Below the pieces are notes generated by a model. That model was not told the origin of the DNA. It was given only the letters and a program-made list of their open reading frames with translations, and did not search any database. A program made the translations under genes and the position numbers. A DNA stretch of 64,000 nt from Kalaharituber pfeilii (Eukaryota > Ascomycota > Pezizomycetes > Pezizales > Pezizaceae). The stretch spans positions 496,001 through 560,000 of the forward strand of contig WHUZ01000029.1 of NCBI GenBank assembly GCA_015179045.1, written 5' to 3'. Shown here piece by piece: positions 56,250-64,000 of the stretch (its first letter is position 1; each line of letters begins with the position of its first letter).

Positions 56250-57280
56250 TATGGTGCCGGTCATCAATAAGGGACCCCTGAGAACCAAAATTACGGACTT
56301 GAACTTGAAGTATTATTTCACTACCTAACCATATCCGATTAGAAATTAAACATCGTAATTATGTACTATTTTGTCTGCTCTACAATCCTTCGATGTCTGA
56401 ATTAAAAAATATTCAGAGAGGGTAGAGAAATTTTAGATTGAAAAGTTTGAACTTTGTATGAGGAAACTCCCAAATTTTACATGCCGAGATAGCCAAGACT
56501 ATAGAATTAGTACTAGTGTAAAGAAAATATTACTATATACAGCAGTAATCTATCTAATTTTTTGATGACTTTTATGTACACGTTCAGTGAACTCTTTTGT
56601 ACCATATATATAATCCTCTCGATAGGCCTCCATAGTATGCAAAGATTCATAAAAAATGCGATTAACCATAATGTCTGGCGAGAAACTTGTGCACCACGTT
56701 GATATTTAAACTGAATAGTAGAGAAGTCCACATCTGCTATATTCTTCATCAACTTCTTATAAACATCTATTGTTATGCTCAAGTCTTGAATCTCCTGCTC
56801 ATCATCTTGTTCCTCAGACTCATCTACCAAAGACTCTTCACTTTCACTATATACAACAGGGGTATCCACCTTCACAATGGAGGTATCTACTGCAAAAGAG
56901 GTATCCACTTCCATTATGACCGCTCTCTTCTTCTGCCTCATAGCAGCAGCAAGCAAACAAGCTCTTCTTTTCTTGCTGGGGCGAGCCATAGATGTATAAC
57001 CGGTATCAGCTGTGTCTAAAGGACTATTGCTGTGTTGTCAGTTATTTTTTCCTGTTGCAAAAAGCAATGAAGCAGAATATACTCACTCTTAGGAAATTCA
57101 CTCAAGTTTTCCGATGTCAAAAGCTGTTTCGTCGTCGTAATATTGTAGTGCGGAATCAGCTCAGATTGATTGTTCATGGGCGTCAGGGGCGGGTCAACCC
57201 GGGGCAGAGGTAATTTGGACCTATTAGTCAGCAAGCCAGCGAATTTTACAACAGGTCCCTTATTGATGACCGGCACCATA
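56250..57280 (-). mobile_element. DDE transposon deletion derivative, family D1, copy 2
   Basis: Perfect 27-bp inverted ends start TATGGTGCCGGTCATCAATA and continue AGGGACC, with the TA dinucleotide outermost. It keeps both the N-terminal coding part and the last 40-odd codons of the transposase but lacks the middle. It is related to the copy at 35580-36428, whose coding fragment overlaps its C-terminal part. Confidence 0.85.
56513..56989 (-). pseudogene. Transposase N-terminus joined out of frame to its C-terminus
   Basis: The ORF begins MARPSKKRRACLLAAAMRQK with an acidic middle (SEESLVDESEEQDDEQEIQD) and IDVYKKLMKNIADVDFSTIQ, a plausible transposase N-terminal region. Near 56690 an internal deletion has fused it to the C-terminal coding part in the wrong frame. 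The correct frame downstream reads VNRIFYESLHTMEAYREDY, GTKEFTERVHKSHQKIR and a stop, matching INRFFYKCLRTMEAYRD and YKSHRRVE of the 35.6 kb copy. The last 60 residues of this ORF are therefore not genuine. Confidence 0.75.
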
Positions 57281-57320
57281 CGTCCCATGCGTTAGTGCAT
57301 CCTAACGTGCTTGTAACTAC

Positions 57321-58441
57321 AGTCAGACCTTGCTATAATGAACCTCGCTATAGTGAAAACCTTGCTATAATGAACATACCACGCTCTCGGATTTCCATCC
57401 CCATACAATTTGACCTTGCTATAATGAAATCACACCAAATAGTGTAATGAAAAAAAATCTAGAGGAAGTTATTTTTATCTACATACAAATTGTTCTTGCT
57501 ATAATGAAAAGACACTAATGAAATTCATAGGGACCCCCCTGCTCCTGCCTTGCCTCCTGTTTACCAGTAATTCCGAGCAGCCCAGCCAACAGCGCTAAGT
57601 GCTAGAGGTTGGTTTGAACCAGGTTGTGAGTGTCTGTTGCTTCCGAGTATGTTGCTGGTATGACTTTAAGGCGAGAGAAAGCTGCTGAAAGGTAGAAGCA
57701 AGCTCTGAAAGTTCTAGTGGCTGACGAAAAGTAGTGTGGTCCAGAGAAGAAACCGGCAAACTCTCCATATAATACATGAGAGAATCAATAGACTGGATAG
57801 CCTCTGAGGTGCTAATGGGAGGGCGGGATAGAGACTCGGGTTCGGGATTTGATTCAGACTGGTGAAGGTCTTCCACTTGTGCTTGTTGCATGTCTGCTAT
57901 AAGTTCCGGAATACTAATAGCCTCTATAGAAATAGTGCTATCTGTTGCATCCTCATCATGAAATAGATACTCATCTACCAAATCTTGAACCTGTCCGGAG
58001 TGACAACTATCCTGTATCAGACTATTGATGGTAACAAAGGTTCCAGTCTGTAGGTGTTCAATATATGATTGCTTTGCTAACTCACTAGTATTCAAAGATG
58101 AATGAATACCCGCTTGCTACCAGCAATTAATGAATACGAATCTTAATCTACTACTGATTTACTTCTAATTTATATTCTTCTCCTACTACTACTACTCCTT
58201 ACATTTCTATCTCTATTTCTATTCATCACGACTGCTACTATCCCATTTGAATTAATTTCTTAATGTAGCTATTTCCATTACTAGTAGATCGATACAGATG
58301 TTAACTGGTAGTGAAGTTCCCCTGGTCACTTAGCTGCCAAGACTACATGACTAATTTAGTACAATTTTCTATACTGAAAACCTTGCTATAGTGAAAACAA
58401 AGGGCCAAATTTTACGTTTTCATTATAGCAAGGTCTGACTG
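57321..58441 (-). mobile_element. Pogo/Fot1-type element, 1.12 kb, internally deleted
   Basis: Perfect 23-bp TIRs start CAGTCAGACCTTGCTATAAT, with TA at 57319-57320 and 58442-58443. The subterminal phrase CTTGCTATAATGAA recurs near 57362, 57415 and 57490, like transposase-binding repeats. It holds a C-terminal transposase remnant. Short MITEs at 8345 and 15206 use related ends, so this family may have supplied the transposase. Confidence 0.88.
57595..58095 (-). pseudogene. C-terminal part of pogo-like transposase with PIP-box motif
   Basis: A 166-codon frame inside the pogo/Fot1-type element reads NTSELAKQSYIEHLQTGTFV, VDEYLFHDEDATDSTISIEA, LTTFRQPLELSE-like Leu/Ser-rich sequence and ends KQQTLTTWFKPTSST. 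The end contains QQTLTTWF, which fits the PCNA-interacting (PIP) box Q-x-x-h-x-x-a-a. A C-terminal PCNA-binding motif is known from the Drosophila pogo transposase. The catalytic DDD region is missing, so this is a remnant. Family assignment rests on the TIRs, the TA duplication and this tail. Confidence 0.6.
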
Positions 58442-58575
58442 TACATCCTGATGCCGCACTAACTAGACCCGGCATCCTGGTGCGACAAATAGCGTTATCA
58501 ACGAGGCAACCGACGCATCTTGTCAGATACTTACGTCGGATACCTCACGATATGCTTACGGTGCCCAACATCTCA

Positions 58576-58630
58576 TTTTTTTTTCTTATATCATTGCTCG
58601 CGTGCCGCCCTATGGGCTATGGCGAGGCTG
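58576..58630 (-). mobile_element. SINE-like retroposon, same family as 10395-10465
   Basis: On the minus strand it reads CGCCATAGCCCATAGGGCGG, then CACGCGAGCAATGATATAAG and A9. This closely matches the body of the poly-A retroposon at 10395. No convincing target duplication remains. Confidence 0.65.
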
Positions 58631-58685
58631 TTAGACTCATCAGGTTGCTTGGGCTATCCTAGCCGCTGGCTTGTTACCTTACATC

Positions 58686-58739
58686 CATAGCCTGTCAGGT
58701 GGCATGCGAGTAATGAAATAATAAAAAAAAAAAAAAAAA
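58686..58739 (+). mobile_element. SINE-like retroposon with poly-A tail and 10-bp target duplication
   Basis: Body CATAGCCTGTCAGGTGGCAT, then GCGAGTAATGAAATAAT and an A-tract to 58740, flanked by ACCTTACATC at 58676-58685 and 58740-58749. It is a diverged relative of the retroposons at 10395 and 58576. Confidence 0.7.
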
Positions 58740-58749
58740 ACCTTACATC

Positions 58750-58880
58750 GGTCAGCCGGAAAACTACAATAGGATGATGCAACCAGACTGAGCATGATGA
58801 ACTGTTGATCAGTATGCATCCAGGTTGCCAGTTGACACTGCCCTCATGTTCTGAGGCATGAGCTGAGACCTCAGAGGCAA
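58750..58880 (+). repeat. Partial copy of the foldback arm terminus
   Basis: GATGCAACCAGACTGAGCAT, GTTGATCAGTATGCATCCAG and GTTGACACTGCC match the distal 100 bp of the right arm (32160-32260) and the left arm (27660-27760). Here the arm is followed by the 57-bp minisatellite, in the same order as at the left arm (27340-27560). Confidence 0.65.
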
Positions 58881-58980
58881 GAAAGTGCACAATATATGCC
58901 CGTGCGCTGACGCGAAAAATGCAACAAGTGCGGCAGAAGCGGAGCGCCTGAGAAGTACTACAGAATCCTATCAACGGCCC

Positions 58981-59715
58981 CCTTTCCATAGTGAGCTCAA
59001 CTTTACAGGTACGACAGTGCTGAAATTAACAGGTATGGCAGGCCTTCCTCGACAGCATGAGAAATGGCAGAATGAGCTCAAATTGACAGGTATAATAGGT
59101 CCCACTTGATGGCAGGAGATGAGCAGTATGTCACAGGTATGGAAGGTCTCCTTGATGGTGCGAGAGGTAGTAGAATGAGCCGAATTTGACCGGTATGATA
59201 GGTCCTATATGACGGCGCGAGATATGAGAGCATGAGCTCAATTGAATAGGTATGGCACATCTCTCTTGATGACGCGAGAGATGGCTGAATGAGCTGAATT
59301 TAACAGATAATCCAGGTCCATTTCCACCGTGTGAGATGTGGCAGAATGAGTCGAATTTGACCGGTCTGACAGGTCTTATGCGATGGTACGAGATATGGAA
59401 GAATGAGCTCAATTTGACAGGTATGACAGGTCCAATACAATGGCGCAACGTATGGCAGAATGAGATCAAGTTAACAGGTCATCTAGGTCTATTTCCACCG
59501 TGCGAGATGTGGCAGAATGAGTCGAATTTGAGGGGTACGGCAGGCCCTACATGACGGCGCGAGATGTGGCAGAATGAGCTCAAGTTAACAGGTTATCTAG
59601 GTCTATTTCCACCGTGCGAGATGTGGCAGAATGAGTCGAATTTGAGGGGTACGGCAGGCCCTACATGAAGGTGCGAGATGTGGCAGAATGAGCTCAATTT
59701 ACAGGTATTGCAGGT
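58981..59715 (+). repeat. 57-bp minisatellite, about 12-13 units
   Basis: Typical unit: GCAGAATGAGCTCAATTTGA, CAGGTATGACAGGTCC and then GGCGCGAGATGTG. The 57-bp length (19 codons) keeps frames open on both strands, producing spurious ORFs at 59336-59554 and 59131-59469. Units alternate between two sequence types, one with ATCTAGGTCTATTTCCACCG, which suggests higher-order expansion of unit pairs. A shorter inverted array lies at 27340-27545. Confidence 0.85.
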
Positions 59716-61284
59716 CGAGGGAGTAATCTGCGGCAGGATGAGAACGTGCGGGAGCAGTAGTATGACAGATGATGGCATGGAATGGTGAAATGACGAAAGG
59801 GCACCTGTGTATAGACCAGCATAGCTAGTTATTATGGAATAAACAATTGATTGTCAAACATGATATTATGGCGCGGTAGAATCTGTGCAATAAGCGCGGG
59901 AGGCGCGAGTAGCCGACTACTAATTCAGGTCACATTTGAGGATGCAGTCCGTAATTGATAACGTAGAGCATATAAGTCTATAGTTGATAATGCAAAAAAT
60001 ATTAGTCTGTAGTTGAGGACGCATGAGTGAAAAGAGCCAAATTCTAGACGCCAGAGAAAATACTCAAAGTTGAGGAGGACGGCCGACTTGGAAAGTCGTC
60101 TGGACGCAGCATCGGAAAAGTTCTATTTAGCGTTTCAGCCACAAGCTAATGGGAGGCTCGAGAGCAGCCACCAGAACCCTCGAGACCACATGATGGGCTC
60201 GCCACAGAAGAGAGGGCAAGCCACTAGTGGGCGCCACCAAGCCACAGCAGAGTCCCTCTCTAGTTGGTTTCCCGTTTGGGTGATCCCTTTCTGGTAGTCA
60301 TGGGCAGGCAGCGAAGGGATGCTCAGTATATAGAAGGGGAGAGGGAGACGCTGGTACTTTCTCTCCAAGCCGCGTGAGTTGCGAAATCACCTACCCACCG
60401 ACCCTGTTACCCTAGTCTGGTTCCGTTACCCAAGCGACTCGGGCCTCTGCGAGGGAGAGACTGAGGGGGCTCCTTCGGTTTGCCCCTGCTTAGTCAGCGA
60501 AACGACGGACTAAGCATGGGCATTAGGGGCTACAAACCCCTTGAGCCGATTTCCGCAGCCTAAAGAGCATGGATAGACGCCTCCTCATTTGTTTCCTTGC
60601 CTTTTCTGTGAATCGAAGTAGCCGAGGACCATTAGGTCACTGGGATAGGCGGTTGACGTCCCATGGCGTTAGTGCGTCTGACGCATTTGGGACGCAAATA
60701 ATTTTTTTGCTGATGTCAGTGGTTTGTTCCTAGAGAAGGGGAAGGCTTGTTCGCGCAGGAGGGTTTATGTTTGATCTCATTTGTTGGTGCGTTTCATATT
60801 ATTTTTTTTTTGTAATGCGTCCGCGATGGTCTGTGGGTCTTTTTGATTGCACTGGGCATGGATACTTGTGTTTGCTGGAGTTCCTCTGTATTCATGTACA
60901 CACTCATACAGCGGAAGGGGAGGACTGTCGCAAACCCGTCTGGGTGTGGTGGAGCATCTTGGCATTTCACGTGCCATGGTGGGAGGTGACTACTCGAAGG
61001 GGAAGGGGGCACCGGAAAGGAACGGGTATATAATGAAGGGGAGAGGGGGGAGGCCCCAGGGCACATCATCATCGTTACAAGGTAGAAGAAAGTCAGATCC
61101 ATAGACCTCGATCAATTCCAGCTATTTGTTCCTTCTTCCCTCTAGTCCACTTTCCTCCTCTACAGCACCTCTACGTCAGGAGTTCAATTTGACTGAGGCA
61201 ACTAACTCATAACACGCTCTCAGCTGGATACCTCTTTGAACGAAGGAAAAATTATAATCCGCAGCCGATTCAAGCTTAGAAAAG
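59716..61284. other. Intergenic and 5' flank of glutamine amidotransferase gene
   Basis: Bases 59716-60010 continue the repeat shared with 27000-27330. The rest has no recognisable gene. A candidate micro-insertion lies at 60406-60431: TAGTCTGGTTCC between 7-bp repeats GTTACCC. The pyrimidine-rich stretch at 61080-61200 probably includes the gene leader. Confidence 0.4.
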
Positions 61285-62149
61285 ATGAGGCTGCCACTGC
61301 GCATTGCAATCTTGATGTGCGACAGCCCGCTTTATAACACGGCGGAGAAATATGGCAATTATGGTGGTGTATTTGCCGAGCTCCTCGAGTCGTCGGCTGA
61401 GCTGTTGAGACACGAAATCCCCGGACTCTCAGCAGCTTTTGGACTCGAGATCACATCCTGGGATATCAACAAAGCAGAGGAATATCCGAATCTGGAGGAC
61501 ATCGATGCAATTCTGCTTACAGGCTCTCGTGAGTTCCTACTTCAGTACTCAATGCTATTACACACAGCTTATGATTGCTAATATTGCCGCACGTATAGGC
61601 GCCAATGCATTTGATGATCAGCCTTGGATAGTCAAACTCATAGAATTCGTCAAAAAGATCCTTGAACAAGACAGAATCCGAATTATTGGAGTGTGCTTTG
61701 GGCATCAAATCCTTGGGCGCGCCCTAGGCCTACCTGTCGATCGCAATGATATCGGTTGGGAGATATCAGTGACGAACATGAACTTGACGCCAATTGGCCA
61801 GAAGCTTTTCCTCGGGAACCGGTCGCCGAATGTTCTGACGCTACAGCACATGCACCGAGATATAATTAAAGTTGATAATCTTCCTAATGACATCGACAAT
61901 CTTGCATACACTGATACATGCAAGATTCAGGGTATGTATAAGCAAGGGCGGTTCATCTCGGTTCAAGGCCACCCGGAGTTCACAGCGGAAATTGTCAAAG
62001 AAATATTAGATGCAAGAAGAAAGTTAGGCATCTTCACCGAAGAAGAATACAACGAGGCTATGGGAAGAGTGAAAAGCCCCCACGATGGCCTTGCTGTCGG
62101 TGCTGCGTTTTTGCGTTTCTTAACCTCACGTGAGCAGCTTCCGAATTAA
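61285..62149 (+). CDS. Class I glutamine amidotransferase-like protein
   Basis: Stand-alone class I (triad) glutamine amidotransferase of a fungal family related to the GMP-synthase GATase domain; the physiological substrate is unknown. Two exons, 61285-61528 and 61599-62149 (264 aa). The 70-nt intron starts GTGAGT, ends TATAG and has a GCTAAT branch site. Exon 1 gives RIAILMCDSPLYNTAEKYGN, YGGVFAELLESSAELL and DIDAILLTGS. The join restores GSRANAFDDQPWI. The nucleophile elbow is IRIIGVCFGHQILGRALG (Cys in GVCFGHQ), and the His-Glu pair is in FISVQGHPEFTAE. All three triad residues are present, so it should be active. An MHRDIIKV block also fits the family. Confidence 0.92.
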
Positions 62150-62999
62150 CATTCATATAAGCTATACCACTCATAGCATATAGAGCCATGTCATAGCACT
62201 TCTTCTGAGCATGCCTATTTTTTAGACTGTACTTCAAATTTTCATCATTGCTTTACTTTCCATGAATGTCTTCTCAACGAGGGTTTGCACTTCTGATCTT
62301 GTTGTGGGCTTGTTTTCCTGCTGACCATGAAAAATGGTAGAAGTAATTTCCTTCATCCTCCGATCTTATGTATTCCAGTTCTTTGTACGCCGCTCTGTCC
62401 TCATTCTTGGCCTGTTATATGTACGGGTAGTATAGTCGGTCGAATGTTATAGATAATATGTACAATACTATATACTAACAATTACCAAATAGAGTTATTC
62501 TAGAATACTACATCCGCTCAAATATACTGTGTAGATGATTACAGATTTCGATGATATTCCTTCTCAGTGGCAAGGCTGCGGGAGTATAACAGGCCGGCGT
62601 TCAGTCTCTGCAGCTCGTGTTGAACCAATTGTGTCCTCGCGAGCAAACACCCTAAGGCTGGTGTGTGGTTCGTGTGGTTCATCTGTGCAGGAACGCCATC
62701 CTGCACCGCCACACCGCTCTATATCTACACACTGAGCCTAGGACGTAGATACAAAAGCGGTATTGGGCACCTTCTATGTACGGAGTGGATGAGACTTTTT
62801 TTTTTTACAATACCAAATTTCCCTCCAACTCTCCTTCCTCTCCCCAACACAGTCAACACTGCCAGCTGGCCACCAACACCAACACAAGGTATCACTACCA
62901 TCTGTGTCAGTTGGCTACCAGTTTAGGTATCCCATTCAAGTTTCCCATTCAAGTTCACCTTCCCACAGCTCCATTCTTTAAGAGATTAAAATCGGTTAA
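62150..62999. other. Intergenic, no gene seen
   Basis: 3' flank of the amidotransferase gene, then AT-rich sequence with a T-tract near 62796-62804. The last 150 bp are Pro/Ser-type open sequence that may be an upstream exon of the ORF at 63000, but no splice junction is clear. Confidence 0.35.
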
Positions 63000-64000
63000 G
63001 TCTCATACCCAGAAGGTTCACCAGTAAGGTCTAACACACCGAATGATATCACGGCCGTATGTATTAACTTAGCCGTGATATTCCAGTCTCCTGAAGTAGG
63101 CAAGATTCCTTCCATTCGACGAGCTCCCGCAATGCTTGCAATGCGAAATCGAACCTCTTCCGCCTTATTTCACCGGGCACAGAAAAGGACAAAAGGGCCA
63201 AGGACCCCCTATGTTGTCAATTCTCCACTTCCACCTAGTTCACCTTCACCTCTCAGTGCACCCTATGGCAGTCGTCCAATGCCATCCAGTGACACTGTCC
63301 CACCTGATACTCCTCCGACTCATGAGCAGTTTATGCATATGCTCAGCATTGAACCTCCAACAGACAACTCCATTTTAGCTTACCTTGAATCTACCAGATG
63401 TAGGCTTTTTGGGGCCGTTTCCACACCAGTCCGCAGGAAGCTATTTCCGCAGCACCTTGAAGGATGCCCTCACAATGATGCATATGTGCTCGGTTTCAAG
63501 GATCATCCAAATGCCCATCTTAACAGCTCTGGCCGTCGGATGCGAGTGGTGTGCAACTGTGCAATGCTACTTTCTGAGAGTCAAAAGGGCTCTGGACATG
63601 CTGACAGCTGCCCAAAATATTCTCCTTTCAATTGCAAAGATATACCTCATCCATATTGGTATTCCCGAGTGAGAAGAGAAGCTGCAGTGGTAATAGCAAA
63701 CTGTAATTGTGGATTTGACCGCCTTGTCGAGAAGATGGATAGAGAAAATACCATAAGTGAAGCTAATAGCGAGGATGAGGACGCTGTCACCAATCATGAA
63801 TTCCGCCGAGGGACAGTCTATTCCTTTACTACCTTTTCGCCTCCTCCTATGAAACAGCATGAAGTTATCGATAAGATCGGCTCATCTTCACCCTTGCCAT
63901 CTCCACGACAAAAGATCAACTATTATCCTCCTAAAAAATTCTTCAAAGTGGACAAGGAGGAAGATGACGATGAGACTATTATAATGCATAGTTTCAAACA
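63000..64000 (+). CDS. Long unrecognised ORF running off the right edge
   Basis: The frame is open from the codon after TAA 62997-62999 to the end of the window (over 330 codons). The first ATG is at 63132 (MLAMRNRTSSALFHRAQKRT). It begins with a basic, Ser/Pro-rich region (PLPPSSPSPLSAPYGSRPMP) and then a helical segment (THEQFMHMLSIEPPTDNSIL). A cysteine/histidine-rich part follows: EGCPHNDAYVLGFKDH, RVVCNCAMLLSES, GHADSCPKYSPFNC and VVIANCNCGFDRLVEKMDR. It ends acidic (VDKEEDDDETIIM). Paired CxC motifs suggest metal binding. I do not recognise the family; the composition looks like a real protein, possibly from a host gene or an element extending right. The start is uncertain and the 3' end lies outside. 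Confidence 0.6.

Noticed and set aside
59131..59554. Repeat-protein-like ORFs (WQNE-x-NLTG pattern on plus, FCHIS pattern on minus)
   Set aside because: Produced by a 57-bp tandem repeat whose length is a multiple of three; open on both strands and without a start context.
58981..59715. CRISPR-like array because of regular spacing
   Set aside because: Units are contiguous 57-bp tandem repeats without unique spacers, in a eukaryotic genome.

Overview
The window is nuclear DNA from a filamentous fungus, most likely an ascomycete of the Pezizomycotina. The genes carry short introns with fungal splice sites and CTAAC-type branch points. It holds fungal-type families (Arb1, UPF0057/Sna2-like, HET, HeLo-NLR) and many poly-A/T tracts, MITEs and decayed transposons. 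The class cannot be fixed from sequence alone; a transposon-rich Pezizomycetes-like genome is my guess.

Gene-rich islands alternate with repeat-rich stretches. At 1-7.3 kb lie an enoyl-CoA hydratase/isomerase fragment, a NECAP-like endocytic adaptor-ear binder, pantothenate synthase and a UPF0057 small membrane protein with a PPTY-containing tail. At 10.6-19.2 kb there is a roughly 4 kb tandem segmental duplication carrying a fungal membrane-protein gene: the right copy is intact (601 aa), the left copy has one frameshift. At 21.4-24.9 kb is a SUN-domain nuclear-envelope protein. At 48-55 kb are a zeta-crystallin-type quinone reductase, the Argonaute chaperone subunit Arb1 and the tRNA-splicing endonuclease subunit Sen34. 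At 61.3-62.1 kb is a class I glutamine amidotransferase, and an unrecognised cysteine-rich ORF runs off the right edge.

The most unusual region is 27.6-32.3 kb. Two long inverted arms built from tandem subrepeats flank an intact single-exon 462-codon gene that I do not recognise; this looks like a foldback-type element with cargo. A related arm plus a 57-bp minisatellite lies at 58.8-59.7 kb. Other mobile DNA includes pogo/Fot1-type elements and hairpin MITEs with TA target duplications, and two deletion derivatives of one DDE family whose TIRs begin TATGGTG. There is also a 1.47 kb element with an H2C2 integrase remnant, a 1.56 kb Mutator-like element with near-identical 0.1 kb TIRs and a perfect 9-bp target duplication, and a small poly-A SINE-like family.

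The 38.7-47.9 kb stretch is a graveyard of self-recognition genes: a WD40 fragment, a HeLo/NB-ARC/TPR NLR pseudogene split by a MITE, and a HET-domain pseudogene split by the Mutator-like element. Two cross-cutting observations stand out. One is a set of 12-19 bp insertions sharing a TAGTCT/AGACTA motif and flanked by 7-9 bp direct repeats, one with a visible empty site in the duplicate. The other is three reading-frame breaks that each sit in a C/G homopolymer and would be healed by one base, which points to assembly error rather than gene death.
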